A DNA stretch of 64,000 nt from CBDANW01 sp965197825 (GTDB lineage: Bacteria > Acidobacteriota > Vicinamibacteria > Marinacidobacterales > DATDRI01), in assembly GCA_965197825.1 (NCBI GenBank), contig CBDANW010000003.1, positions 1,364,001 to 1,428,000 of the forward strand, read 5' to 3'. This document shows, piece by piece, positions 27,193 through 36,757 of this stretch. Position numbers and translations under genes: made by a program. Below the pieces are notes generated by a model. It saw only the letters and a program-made list of their open reading frames with translations, did no database searches and was not told where the DNA came from. Each line of letters opens with the position of its first letter. Position 1 is the first letter of the stretch.

Positions 27193-28731
27193 ATGTCCCG
27201 CCTGCCGACACTCGATCTCGTGGTGCTTCTCCTCTACACGGCGGGGGTGGTTGCCTTTGGAAGCCGGTTCTTCGGCCGGAGCCGGACGCTACGCGGATTC
27301 ACGGCGGCAAGCGGGGCCCTGCCGGGATGGGCAGTTGGGCTGTCTCTTTTCGGAACGTATTTGAGCAGCAACACGTTCCTCGGCGTCCCCGGAAGAGCCT
27401 ACGCGTCGAACTGGAACGCCTTCGTGTTCAGCCTGTCGTTGCCGTTCGCGGCGTGGGTAGCGGCGAAGTACTTCGTCCCCTTCTATCGCGGCACAGGCGA
27501 GATCTCGGCCTACACGCACCTCGAACGCCGTTTCGGACGCTGGGCTCGGATCTACGCCATGATCTGCTACCTATTGACACAGCTAGCGAGGATGGGCTCG
27601 ATCCTGTTCGGTGTGGCCATTGCCCTCGCGGCTCTCACCGGTTGGCCCATGGAAGCTATCATCATCGCCACCGGCGCGCTGGTTACGCTCTACACACTTC
27701 TCGGCGGGATCGAAGCCGTCATCTGGACCGACGTCGCGCAGAGCATCGTCCTTTCGGCCGGGGCGCTGATCATGGTGGGGATGCTCGTCTTCGGCATGCC
27801 CGAAGGACCGGGCCAGCTCTTCGCGATCGCGGCGCAGGCCGGCAAGTTCAGCCTAGGAAGCTTCGCCGTCGATTTCACGACCTCGACCGTCTGGGTTGTG
27901 CTGCTCTACGGAATCTTCATCAACCTTAGCAATTTCGGAATCGACCAGAGCTTCGTGCAGCGCTATCACACGGCGCGGAGCGATCGGGAGGCGGCCCGCT
28001 CGGTCTGGCTCGCCGCGTGCCTGTACATTCCGATCTCGTTGGTTTTTTTCTTCATCGGATCCGGTCTCTTCGCTTATTACGAGGCACAACCGGGGCTCAA
28101 AGCGACACTCGAGACGCGCATCACCAGTAACGTGGACGCGATCACGCCCTCCGAGCCCGAGCCGAGCGTCGTCACAACCGAAGATCTCGCCGACCACGTC
28201 TTTCCCGACTTCATCGTGCAGAGACTGCCGCCCGGACTAGCGGGACTAGTCATCGCGGCACTTATGGCGGCGGCGATGAGCAGCATCGACACCAGTCTCA
28301 ACAGCTCGGCAACCGTGATCCTCTCTGATCTGTATCGTGGTTGGCTTCGAAGAAGCGTGGGCGATGCCGAGGCGATGCGAGTCCTCTACGCCGGTACCAT
28401 CGTGATGGCCGCCCTTGGAGTCGGTACGGCACTTGCCATGATCGGCGTGAAGAGCCTCCTCGATGCCTGGTGGACCCTGTCGGGGATCTTCGCGGGTGGC
28501 GTGCTCGGTCTGTTCTTGCTGGGATTCATCTCGCGACGCGCCGACCGCCCGGCGGCGGGGACGGCTGTCGCAATCGGAGTCGTGGTGATCTTCTGGATGA
28601 CGCTTTCCCCTCGACTCCCTGCCGACTCCCACCTGCGCAGCCCCTTCCACACCAACATGGTCGTCGTGGCGGGGACGCTCGCGATTTTTCTAGTGGGGCT
28701 TCTGGTTACGAAATTTCGCTCCCGAGAGTGA
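27193..28731 (+). CDS. Sodium:solute symporter (SSS family)
   Basis: 512 residues with 13-14 transmembrane helices. The family core is visible: FGTYLSSNTFLGVPGRAYA near residue 50, YTHLERRFGRWARI, LYTLLGGIEAVIWTDVAQ and AALMAAAMSSIDTSLNSSAT, the last including Ser/Thr residues of the Na2 site. It takes up an organic solute (sugar, carboxylate or amino acid) with Na+; the substrate is not predictable. ATG at 27193 is chosen because GAGG lies 6 nt upstream and the protein then begins just before helix 1; the longer ORF start at 26986 runs over the dinB fragment. Frame intact. Confidence 0.9.
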   Translation: MSRLPTLDLVVLLLYTAGVVAFGSRFFGRSRTLRGFTAASGALPGWAVGLSLFGTYLSSNTFLGVPGRAYASNWNAFVFSLSLPFAAWVAAKYFVPFYRGTGEISAYTHLERRFGRWARIYAMICYLLTQLARMGSILFGVAIALAALTGWPMEAIIIATGALVTLYTLLGGIEAVIWTDVAQSIVLSAGALIMVGMLVFGMPEGPGQLFAIAAQAGKFSLGSFAVDFTTSTVWVVLLYGIFINLSNFGIDQSFVQRYHTARSDREAARSVWLAACLYIPISLVFFFIGSGLFAYYEAQPGLKATLETRITSNVDAITPSEPEPSVVTTEDLADHVFPDFIVQRLPPGLAGLVIAALMAAAMSSIDTSLNSSATVILSDLYRGWLRRSVGDAEAMRVLYAGTIVMAALGVGTALAMIGVKSLLDAWWTLSGIFAGGVLGLFLLGFISRRADRPAAGTAVAIGVVVIFWMTLSPRLPADSHLRSPFHTNMVVVAGTLAIFLVGLLVTKFRSRE

Positions 28732-28786
28732 CCGGGTCCGACCGCTCTTTCTAGCGGTTATCTCCGATTCCGTGATATGGATCTTC

Positions 28787-29758
28787 ATGCGCGTCCCGCC
28801 TAACTCAGTGCCCTTCTTCGTTACCGCCACGCTCGCCTTGCTCTGGTCCTGCTCGTCCCCGACCGACGACGCCCGCCAGGAGCTCGAGAGTCGAGGGATC
28901 GAGACGAACCCCGCTTCTTTTGCCGCGGCCATCCGGGCGGGGAATGGCGAAGTGGTCGACCTCCTTCTGAAAGCTCGTGTGAAGCCCCGTCGAGGCCTGA
29001 GGCTCGCGGCAAAGGACGGGCAATGCGAGATCCTGCAGCGACTACTTCAGGCGGAGTACCGAACCGACGGAATCCTGGCCGCCGAGGCATTGGCCTGGTC
29101 GCTCTGGCATGGACATGACGAGTGCGCCGAGATCCTCGAGGGAGCGGGAGCGAACCTTCGCGCGCCGAGTCGTCTGGGCGAGAACGCGTTAACCAAGGCC
29201 GCCTTCGAAGGTAACGTTCCCTTTATAGAAATCCTGAACTCGGTCGGTATGGATCCCGACGAGCCCAATCGCGACGGCAAGACCGGGTTGATCCAAGCCG
29301 TCGAGTCGGACCGACCGGAATCCATTCGGAAGCTCATTGCCCTCGGTGCCGATGTCGACGCGACGGACCTCAATGGATGGACGGCCCTGACGTACGCGGC
29401 GCGGGACGGTCGCGACAAGCTCGTTCGCTTGCTGGTCGACGCGGGAGCCGATACCGATCAGGCGACCAAGACGGGTTGGACGCCGCTCACATTCGCGGTT
29501 CTCAACGGGCACCGCGACTCGGTGAAAACGCTACTCGATGCCGGTGCCAACCCGGACGCCGGCAGTGAGGCGGGACTTACGCCGCTCATCCGGGCTGCAC
29601 AAAGAGGGGATCAGCAGATGGTGAGGGCACTGTTGCGGGCTGGCGCGGATCGAGATCTTCGTGTCGATGGTGTGGACGCGGCTTGGTGGGCCGAGGCCAG
29701 CGGGCACGATGAAATCGCGCGTCTACTCTCTGCTCCCGGCGGGACAAACCGATCGTGA
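28787..29758 (+). CDS. Ankyrin-repeat lipoprotein-like protein
   Basis: About 323 residues. A short signal with a lipobox-like LLWSCSS is followed by roughly nine ankyrin repeats; the clearest are NGWTALTYAARDGRDKLVRL, TGWTPLTFAVLNGHRDSVKT and AGLTPLIRAAQRGDQQMVRA. Ankyrin domains mediate protein contacts, here probably in the periplasm or at a membrane. An upstream ATG at 28772 is possible. The stop overlaps the start of the SGNH hydrolase gene (GTGA), so the two are translationally coupled. Confidence 0.85.
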   Translation: MRVPPNSVPFFVTATLALLWSCSSPTDDARQELESRGIETNPASFAAAIRAGNGEVVDLLLKARVKPRRGLRLAAKDGQCEILQRLLQAEYRTDGILAAEALAWSLWHGHDECAEILEGAGANLRAPSRLGENALTKAAFEGNVPFIEILNSVGMDPDEPNRDGKTGLIQAVESDRPESIRKLIALGADVDATDLNGWTALTYAARDGRDKLVRLLVDAGADTDQATKTGWTPLTFAVLNGHRDSVKTLLDAGANPDAGSEAGLTPLIRAAQRGDQQMVRALLRAGADRDLRVDGVDAAWWAEASGHDEIARLLSAPGGTNRS

Positions 29759-30786
29759 AGAGTCTTCCCCGCTGGGTCGCGAATATCGGTCTCCTGTTCG
29801 GCGGCGTGGCCGTCAGTTTGCTTGTCGCCGAGTTCGCACTCCGCTGGACCAGTTACGAATACCAGCCCCTAAAGATCGGATTCGGCGACGTCGACCAGCG
29901 TTCCTATCACACCTTCGAGGATCGCCACTTCATCTACGACCCGGCTCTCCTCTGGCGGCCAAGGCCGGGCTTCGAGGTCTTCAATGCCCAGGGCTTTCGC
30001 GGCCCCGAGCTACCGATCGAGAAACCCGCCGGCGAGTTTCGGATCTTCACCGTGGGTGATTCCAATACGCTCGGTTCACCCGAAGCCAACTGGCCCGGAG
30101 ATTTGCACCGCATCCTCCGCGAATCTTGTGATCGCTTCCAAGTGGTCAACGCCGGGGTGTGGGGATATAGCTCGGACCAAGGTGTGCTTCGCCTCGAGGA
30201 GGTCCTCGAGTACCACCCCGATCTGGTGCTGATCAGTTTCGGATCGAATGACGCCCATCCGGTTAGCGTGCCGGACAAAGAGTATACCGCGCGGTCCGCA
30301 TGGTCGGGGAGGCTGGAAGGCATCACTCGTCCATCACGAGTGGCAAGGCTAGCGCTAGCAGTGTCCACGCAGCTGACGGTGACGCAAGCAGGAGAGATGA
30401 CGCACCGGGTAAGCCTCGTGGACTATCGGCGCAACCTCGAAGAGATGGCGCGGCGGGTAAGCTCGGAAGGCGGGGCGACGGTGCTCCTCACTCGGCCCTA
30501 CCGAGGGAAATTACCGCAGGTCATTCGCTGGAAATCGTTTGCGCACGATTACAACGCCATGACGGCGGAAGTGGCAGAGAGTCTCGATCTGCCGCTAGTC
30601 GATCTCTTCACTCGCTTCAGGGATCTTGACGAGCTCTTCGACGATGAGTCTCACTTCAACCCGGAGGGCCATCGATTGGCAGCGGAGATCGTCTATCAGC
30701 GAATACAGCCTTTCATTCGGGGCAGCGGACTCGGGGAGTGCCTTCGCTCTGTCGAGAGCGACGCCCGGACGGACGATTCCGAATAA
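29755..30786 (+). CDS. SGNH/GDSL-type hydrolase with N-terminal membrane anchor
   Basis: 343 residues. An N-terminal hydrophobic segment (IGLLFGGVAVSLLVAEFAL) anchors or exports the protein. The SGNH blocks are present: TVGDSNTLG with the nucleophile Ser, NAGVWGYSSDQG, ISFGSNDA with the block III Asn, and DESHFNPEGHRLAAE with the Asp/His pair. These enzymes cleave or transfer acyl esters on lipids or polysaccharides. GTG start inside the ankyrin gene's stop region, so it is likely produced with it. Frame intact. Confidence 0.87.
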   Translation: MKSLPRWVANIGLLFGGVAVSLLVAEFALRWTSYEYQPLKIGFGDVDQRSYHTFEDRHFIYDPALLWRPRPGFEVFNAQGFRGPELPIEKPAGEFRIFTVGDSNTLGSPEANWPGDLHRILRESCDRFQVVNAGVWGYSSDQGVLRLEEVLEYHPDLVLISFGSNDAHPVSVPDKEYTARSAWSGRLEGITRPSRVARLALAVSTQLTVTQAGEMTHRVSLVDYRRNLEEMARRVSSEGGATVLLTRPYRGKLPQVIRWKSFAHDYNAMTAEVAESLDLPLVDLFTRFRDLDELFDDESHFNPEGHRLAAEIVYQRIQPFIRGSGLGECLRSVESDARTDDSE

Positions 30787-31128
30787 TGCTTACCAAGCCC
30801 CTGGCTTCGACTTGAGGCGAACCCGACGGATCTCCAAAGGACCGTCCGGTGTCTCTCGTTCCAAGCGGATGGGAAACCCAAAGGATCCACCCAGAGCCGG
30901 TAGCCCGATTCCGCCTCCATGACGTCGTAGACGGAAGCGGTCGTCGGCTCCTACCCTTGGAGCTCGACCTCTTACTCGTCGCGTTCCTATCTCGTCGCCG
31001 CCACCCAACCCGGATCGATTCTTCATGAAGCAAGTGGGGCTCGATATCACCGCATTCGACGATAGCTTTCTCCAAGGCTACCCGCACCTCGCCAAGGCCT
31101 CGGAATCTGGAGCGGAAATGATAGCCCC
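30787..31128 (-). other. 342-bp stretch without a firm gene; possible minus-strand coding remnant
   Basis: On the minus strand 30790-31050 reads as an ORF ending FGFPIRLERETPDGPLEIRR, which looks coding in composition, and another frame upstream gives VRVALEKAIVECGDIEPHLL. They are in different frames and match no family I recognise. This could be a small broken gene downstream of the C25 peptidase. Confidence 0.25.
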
Positions 31129-31621
31129 CTACGGGGAAGTTGACGGCCCGAGCTTCATGGCGGGGTCACCGAAGAGGTGATAAATGCTCGAGGTGCCCCC
31201 CGTCTTCGGCAAACCTCGCCTGAGCGGCCAAGATGGCGTCGCCGAGGCTTTCGTGGTCTCCGTGAAGAAGCTCGGTGAGAAGGAGCTTGTGATAAAAATG
31301 CGCTGGGCCGTCGAGGCTTTCTCCACTCGGTGAGAAAGCCGCCACGACCCCTTTGACATCGGCCTTCAAGAGTACTTCCGCCAAGGAATCGAAGTTCGGG
31401 AACTGGAAATATCCGTTGAGGCAGTTCATCGTAAGAAGCAACGGCTGCTGCGCCTGATAGCCCAAAGAGTCCACATGTTCGGGTCTCAGAATGTTCTCCG
31501 CCCACAGATGCATGCCCCCGTGACCGATGTAGCTCATGAGAGAAGCTCCCTGGTCGAAGGCTTCTAAGATGGAGTCGTGAGTGAGGGCCGTCCCCAACTC
31601 GTCGAGATAGATTTTCTGTAC
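31129..31621 (-). pseudogene. Gingipain-type C25 peptidase, C-terminal catalytic fragment
   Basis: The catalytic His is in LMSYIGHGGMHLW and the nucleophile Cys in LLLTMNCLNGYFQFPN, the two signature blocks of peptidase family C25 (secreted cysteine proteases). At about 31185 the frame shifts: one frame ends DGGHLEHLSPLR, the other gives YHLFGDPAMKLGPS, the normal end of the domain, with TAG at 31129. The gene is cut at 31621 by an IS3 element; removing the element and one copy of the TAC duplication restores the frame (GQEV to QKIYLDE). Confidence 0.85.
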
Positions 31622-31652
31622 TGACCTTGCCCAGGAAAAGTGGACAGGTTGA

Positions 31653-32531
31653 TTATCTCGCATGAGCCGTTTTGAGGTCATGAATCCGTTCGAACACCAT
31701 TGGGCTGTTGTAATCGAGTGACGAGTGGAGTCGATACGGATTGTAGAACCCCTCGATGTAGCTCGCGACCGCGTCTTTGGCCATACGTCGTGTTGGCCAA
31801 CTACATCGGTGGAGGAGCTCGGTCTTGAGCGTGCCTAAGAAGCTCTCGGTCACGGCGTTGTCCCAGCAATCACCCTTGCGGCTCATCGAGCACACGATGC
31901 CGTACTCATCGAGCACGGCCTGGTAGGTCGCAGCCGCGTATTGAGTACCACGGTCTGAATGATGCACCAAGCCACTTTCCGGCAGGCGGCGCCCCAAGGC
32001 CATGTGAAGCGCCTCGAGAGCAAGCTCCGCGCGCAGGTGGGGCTGCATCGCCCAGCCTACGACACGACGCGAGAACAGATCGAGGATGACCGCCAAGTAG
32101 AGCCAGCCTTCCCAAGTCCGGATGTAGGTTATGTCCGTCACCCAGAACTGGTTCGGTCGTGCGGCTTCGAAGTTCCGGCCGAGCACGTTGGGTGCGATGG
32201 GGCGATCGTGCTTGCTGTCGGTCGTGCGGCGAAAACGCTTGCTGGGCAGACCCTGCAGGCCCATCTCACGCATCAGCCGTGCCACTCGCTGCTTGCCTAC
32301 CTCGACGTTCTCCCCGTCAAGCTGGCGACGTACACGCTCCCTGCCGTAGGTACCACGGCTATGGGCGTGGATCGCTTGGATGCGCAGCTTCAGCTTCCCA
32401 TCCTCACACTGTCGCTTGCTGGGCGCGCGCTTCATCTGAGCGTAGTAGCCGCTGGTCGATACCCTCAGAACTCGGCACATCACCCGCACCGGGTAGTTGG
32501 CCCGCTCCGCGTGAATGAATTTGAATCTCAT
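31653..32531 (-). CDS. IS3-family transposase OrfB (DDE integrase)
   Basis: 292 residues. HTH_21 region (STSGYYAQMKRAPSKR) then an rve-type integrase core: NQFWVTDITYIRTWEGWLYL with the first Asp, LVHHSDRGTQYAA with the second, and SRKGDCWDNAVTESFLGTLK with the Glu. The C-terminus DYNSPMVFERIH is usual. The start overlaps orfA by 4 bp. Frame intact, so the element could be active. Confidence 0.93.
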   Translation of the reverse strand: MRFKFIHAERANYPVRVMCRVLRVSTSGYYAQMKRAPSKRQCEDGKLKLRIQAIHAHSRGTYGRERVRRQLDGENVEVGKQRVARLMREMGLQGLPSKRFRRTTDSKHDRPIAPNVLGRNFEAARPNQFWVTDITYIRTWEGWLYLAVILDLFSRRVVGWAMQPHLRAELALEALHMALGRRLPESGLVHHSDRGTQYAAATYQAVLDEYGIVCSMSRKGDCWDNAVTESFLGTLKTELLHRCSWPTRRMAKDAVASYIEGFYNPYRLHSSLDYNSPMVFERIHDLKTAHAR

Positions 32532-32824
32532 TCGCTTTCCTTCGCGAAGAAGGCCGCCGCCTTTTTTAATATTTCTCGCTCTTGCTCCAACGTACGCACT
32601 CGACGCCGTAGCGAACGGAGCTCATCACGTTCCGCCGTCGTCAGAGCCTCGCGTGGACCTTCACCGTGATCAACTTTGTATTGTTTCACCCAGTTTCGAA
32701 GGGCCGATTCCGTCAGGTCCAGTTCCTTAGCGACCTGGCCGATGCTGCGCTCGCCCTCCCTGAACAGCCGGACCGCTTCCTCCTTGAACTCCCCCGTGAA
32801 CTTCCTGCGTCGTCGTTCTCCCAT
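32528..32824 (-). CDS. IS3-family OrfA (HTH transposase subunit)
   Basis: 98 residues: HTH_Tnp_1 domain (RKFTGEFKEEAVRLFREGE, LTESALRNWVKQYK) and a leucine zipper-like segment ending in ILKKAAAFFAKESE. ATG at 32824 has GGAGG 6 nt upstream. OrfA alone represses; the OrfAB fusion made by -1 frameshifting is the transposase. Confidence 0.9.
   Translation of the reverse strand: MGERRRRKFTGEFKEEAVRLFREGERSIGQVAKELDLTESALRNWVKQYKVDHGEGPREALTTAERDELRSLRRRVRTLEQEREILKKAAAFFAKESE
32561..32567 (-). promoter_or_regulatory. Programmed -1 frameshift site in IS3 orfA
   Basis: On the minus strand A AAA AAG lies near the end of orfA, in the frame expected for slippage into orfB, giving the OrfAB transposase. 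This heptamer is the classic slippery site of IS3 elements. Confidence 0.7.
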
Positions 32825-32884
32825 GGACGCCTCCAGGCGCATTGTCGCGCCTCGGTTGATGTCCACAAAACCCGGGCAGGGTCA

Positions 32885-33390
32885 TACCTCTTGTCCCGAA
32901 AGGAGTGTCGCCGCTATCTCCTCCGCATTCGCCACGAAGTCTCCGGCCCTGGGATCCGGCCGGTCCGCGATCAGCACCGCACGTCCTCCGAGTCCGAAGC
33001 CCTCGGTTTCGTAAGCTACGATCTTCTCCACCATCACCCGAGCTTCTTCCAGATTAAGCGCCGGGAGTCTCCCAATCGCGAGATCGGGCAACAAATCGTC
33101 TCCGTTCACCGAGGCATAGGCGGGGTCGGAAGCGGTCCAGATATAGTTCGACTTCCAGGGAAAGGGAGGTACCTGGTTTTGGACGCCCCAGCCCAAGTAG
33201 TCCTTGAAGTCGAACGTTCCGTCTCCGAGCAACACCACGTAGCGCGGAGGCGTTCCCCAGTGATGGTAGGCGTGCTCGAGGAAGTCTCGCACCGCGTCCG
33301 GTCGGGTCTCGCCATGACCGAACTCGGAGTAGATCTGCTCGATGGGAACGGCGAGTGCGGTGAGACCTTGACTCTGCCGCAGCCCCAGTA
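32885..33390 (-). pseudogene. Gingipain-type C25 peptidase, N-terminal part of the catalytic region
   Basis: Encodes RQSQGLTALAVPIEQIYSEF, RDFLEHAYHHWGTPPRYVVL and LLGDGTFDFKDYLGWG, then LPDLAIGRLPALNLEEAR, which form the first half of the C25 domain. It joins the fragment at 31129-31621 once IS3 is removed. Its 5' end is destroyed at 33391 by IS256-2; the N-terminal prodomain and signal peptide are not found in the window. Family C25 proteases are usually secreted, so this was an extracellular enzyme. Confidence 0.82.
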
Positions 33391-34850
33391 GGGGATGTCC
33401 CGGCCGCTGTTGAATTTGGTCGGGTAGCGGCGGCACCTGTGAATACTCTTAGGCAGCAAACTCATCGCTGTCAAGAGATTTCTGTTTGCTTCTAAGCGCG
33501 TGAACGAGAGCGCCCATATGGCGATAGCCTTTGATACGCCGGAACTTTTTCTGCGCGGTGACGACGCCAAGAGCGGTCCATCGGCGAACCATGGAAGGAC
33601 TCTACCAACGCTTGACGTTTCTCGATACTCTGCGAATGGTTCCGTTGAGATTCTCAATGGCGTTCGTCGTGGCAAGAGACTGGCGAAGTAAGGCGGGCAG
33701 CGCGAGCTTCACGACCGTGAGTGTCTCTTCCATCCCTTCACGAAGGCTTCCGGCAGCTTCGTCGTAGCCGTTTCGCTCGAGCCACGACACCAATGCCTGA
33801 AGTCGCTTGCGCGCCTTGTCGGCACTCTTGCACTTGTAGGCTTCCTTCATCGTCTGGAGCACGTAGGCGTGACGAGACTTGGGAAGGTACGAGCGAAGAT
33901 TCTGGAGTTTATGGATCTGGCACCTTTGGATGACCGCGAGGTCCCCCAAAACGTCGACGAGTGCCTTGCGGATGCCTTTGCCTCCGTCCACTACGCAGAG
34001 AATCGACTCATCGACGCGCAAGCCTCGCTCGAGAAGGTCCTGCAACATCGCGGTGCACACCCGAGAGTTCTCCGTCGAGCCCAGCCATATACCCAGGGGC
34101 ACCTTCGTTCCATCTATTGTGATACCGAGAGTTACGACGACGGTCTGTCCGGCCACCTCAAGGCCATCCAGCATCAGTGCCGCAAGCTCGAACTCCTCTA
34201 GCCGCCGAGACAGGTATTCCTCGAGCTTCTTAGTCGTCTGGCTCACGAGGTGACGGCTGGCGGCACTCTTACTCGTGCCACGAGACTTCAACTTGGCCGC
34301 GGGTTTGTCCAGACTCGATTCGTAATTTCGGGTCGATACCCCCACCAAAACCTGATTCAACACTCGCTCTGGAAGCGGGTCTTCTTCGCGGAAGGCTTCG
34401 AAGTGTGGAAGCGACGCCTCCTCGCCCGACTTCGAGCGAACTCGAGGTCGCGACACTTGGATGCGACGACCACCGAAGCTCAGCTCTCCGTTCGTGCTCC
34501 CCCAGTGGTTATGAGTTCGCTCCTTCTCGTGCTTGCCCTTGAGCCCCGCGATCTCCTCGGCGTCCTCTCTGAGCAGTAGGTGCAGAGCTGTCAGTCCTTG
34601 CTCGTACACCCATTCCGTCAGATCCGCCTTCGTGGCCGCGATCCCAGCTATCATCGGTAGCAGTATCTGACCGACTTGGCCAACTACCTTGCCCGTAGGC
34701 GAGTGCGTTTGCTTTCTTACTGGCTTCTTCGATTTCCTAGGCATTGGTGGCTCCTTGTCCCCCTCTGGAGACGGTTTATTGGCAGACCTATTCTTAGGCC
34801 GGCCAAGGAGCCGCCGCTACACCAAATTCAACATCCGGCGGGACATCCCC
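33391..34850 (-). mobile_element. IS256-family element IS256-2 (about 1460 bp)
   Basis: Long imperfect inverted repeats: GGGGATGTCCCGGCCG at the left and GGGGATGTCCCGCCGG in reverse complement at the right, both continuing through TTGAATTTGGT to GTAGCGGCGGC. One transposase gene. No matching 8-bp duplication is visible, so one flank has been rearranged after insertion into the C25 gene. A 5' fragment of the same element lies at 62684-63320. Confidence 0.85.
33449..34744 (-). pseudogene. IS256-2 transposase with an in-frame TAG near the 3' end
   Basis: Starts MPRKSKKPVRKQTHSPTGK; Mutator-type DDE core with LMLDGLEVAGQTVVVTLGI, CVVDGGKGIRKALV, VIQRCQIHKLQN and TTNAIENLNGTIRRV. The frame stops at TAG (33602-33604) after RNVKRW but continues without change through SMVRRWTALGVV and FRRIKGYRHM to TAA at 33449, the normal C-terminus of the family. 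About 12% of the protein lies beyond the amber codon, including conserved helices. It is probably inactive unless read through. Confidence 0.85.
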
Positions 34851-35485
34851 TTCGACAGGGGGCCCTGGGCTGCATACAGTGGGCCCGCGCTTATCCTCCC
34901 CAACGGACGGCGTCTCAGCAGGGAGTAAACCTGAGGGAAACGGCGTCGGCATTCTCTCGTAATTCATAAACACCGCTTCCAACCTTGCCCATTCGAGGTT
35001 GGCGACGGAGTGCGCTTCGTTCCGGGGGCAGCTCCCCAACCCGGTGGTCCCGGGGCCACTTCCCTCCGCTCCTTGCATCCGTGGGTTTTCCTGCCGGCAA
35101 GGCGGTCGGCAGGCGAACCTCCGGGTAACTAGGCGGTGACTCCATTTGGAGTCCGATCGGAGGCAGTATGCGCAACGCACTCTTCGTCTTCGCCCTGGGC
35201 ATGGCGGCAATCGTTCACTTCACTCATCAGTTTCTTCCCCAACTTTAGGGCCGCGGTACCGGCTCATAGCCTGGTCGAGGGGCTCAACTCGACCCGTTAC
35301 GCCCCGCCAACCGGCCCAGCGGTCTGGCTCCCCGAGTCGACCGGTGGGTACGCCGTCCGGGCGTCATCGGTATGTGTCGACTCGGTAGCCGAGGATGCGG
35401 AAACGCTCAGCGCCTCCCTTCAAGAACCCGCGCCAATGTGCGGGGTCGGCAGTCAACCGACCAAGAGGTTTCCGTTCCGTGGCAT
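34851..35485. other. 635-bp region without a recognised gene
   Basis: Lies between IS256-2 and the MITE. Several overlapping ORFs exist on both strands but none has convincing composition or motif. One tiny hydrophobic ORF at 35168-35248 has a good ribosome site and is listed separately. The region is likely decayed sequence between insertions. Confidence 0.5.
35168..35248 (+). CDS. Possible 26-residue hydrophobic peptide
   Basis: GGAGG lies 4 nt before ATG; the peptide begins MRNALFVFALGMAAIVHF and ends shortly after at TAG. It resembles a signal peptide or single membrane helix. It could be a genuine small protein or the start of a larger exported protein that has been destroyed. No family is recognised. 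Confidence 0.3.
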   Translation: MRNALFVFALGMAAIVHFTHQFLPQL

Positions 35486-35651
35486 CTAGTGTCCCGTCCC
35501 GGAAGTCATGCTGCATTCGAGCGCCGATGCATCTCGCCTCGCTGTGTTGCGCCTCGGTTGAATACGCCCGGTATTTGGCCCTCGCCACGCCTTGCGATCC
35601 GGGCGCCTCGACGCTCTCGATGCTAACATCACTTCCGAGACGAGACACTAG
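35486..35651. mobile_element. 166-bp MITE-like element with 21-bp inverted repeats
   Basis: Left end CTAGTGTCCCGTCCCGGAAGT and the reverse complement of the right end, CTAGTGTCTCGTCTCGGAAGT, match at 19 of 21 positions. No coding capacity. The right CTAG is shared with the left flank of IS630 copy 1, so the IS630 inserted into the TA at the MITE's edge. Its ends recur at 7492 and 20303. Confidence 0.82.
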
Positions 35652-36757
35652 TGGGACTGTACATTTAAGTGTTTAGTAGTAATATCTCTCTCATGCGAGG
35701 GAGAGCCGTTGTGTTGACTCAAGCGGAACATAGGGAGCTTGGCAAACGAGTTTCGAGCCGTAGCGGTCGAGCGGATGACGCGCGGATCGCTCGGATGTTG
35801 CTCTTGCTGGCAGACGGTGCAAGCTATACGCAGGTGCAGCAGACGGTGGGCTGCACGGCGCCTTTTATCAGCAAGTGGAAACGCCGATTCTTGGAGGAGC
35901 GTCTGGCAGGTCTGTACGCGCGTCACGAGGGGCGTCCGATTCAAGTGCTCACGCCTCGGATGGAAGCACGGATTCTTTCGTGGACGCAGAAAAAACCGAC
36001 CGACGGCTCGACTCACTGGAGCACGCGTCGACTTGCGAAGAAGCTGGGAATCCATCACATGATGGTGGCTCGCACTTGGAAAAAGCATGGTCTCCAGCCA
36101 CACCGAATTGAGCATTACAAGGCCTCCAACGATCCGGATTTCGAGACGAAGGCAGCGGATATCATCGGTCTATATATGAATCCACCTCAGCACGCTGCGG
36201 TGTTTTGTATTGATGAGAAAACGGCGATCCAAGCCCTGGATCGACGGGACCCGATCTTGCCGTTGTCTCCCGGGCGGGCCGAGCGACACGGTTTCGAGTA
36301 CGTCCGGCATGGAACGCTTTCTCTCTACGCCGCCTTCGACACGAAGACGGGGGTGGTTTTGGGCAAGACTGTCCGCCGCCATACCAGCCAGGAATTCGTC
36401 GCCTTCTTGGAGCAGCTGGTTGCGAGCCACAAGCGAAAGCGCGAAATACATGTCATCCTCGACAATCTGTCGGCTCACAAGACCGCCAAGGTCGCACAGT
36501 TCCTCGAGGCCAACCCAAAAGTCCGACTCCACTTCACACCCACATATTCCTCCTGGCTGAACAAAATCGAACTCTGGTTCTCCAAGATCGAGCGTGCCCT
36601 GATCCATCGAGGCGTGTTCACGTCAACCCACGACCTGACCCGCAAGATCATGCGCTACATTCGCAAGTACAACGAAGACCCCAAGCCCGTGAAGTGGACC
36701 TACAACGATCCGTCACGACGCATTAAAACCACTAAACGTTCAGTTGTTACAGTCCAC
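35651..36757 (+). mobile_element. IS630-family element, copy 1 (1107 bp)
   Basis: Flanked by TA (35649-35650 and 36758-36759) within CTAG, as expected for the IS630/Tc1 group. Inverted repeat about GTGGACTGTAACA (left end here reads GTGGGACTGTACA with compensating changes). Nearly identical to copy 2 at 44022-45186 apart from a 58-bp insertion there. Inserted between the MITE and another CTAGTGCCCTGTATC element end. Confidence 0.92.

Larger units (their letters stand above)
31622..32884 (-). mobile_element. IS3-family element, 1263 bp, with TAC target duplication
   Basis: Terminal inverted repeats TGACCTTGCCCAGG (left) and, in reverse complement, TGACCCTGCCCGGG (right) continue imperfectly to GTGGACA. 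TAC at 31619-31621 and again at 32885-32887 is the 3-bp duplication. Two overlapping ORFs (orfA, orfB) with a slippery run between them are typical of the family. The element interrupts a C25 peptidase gene exactly and looks structurally complete. Confidence 0.93.

Noticed and set aside
34915..35202. A HigB/RelE-like toxin (GVYELRENAD on the minus strand)
   Set aside because: Only a short segment resembles the family, upstream and downstream residues do not fit, and no antitoxin gene is adjacent.
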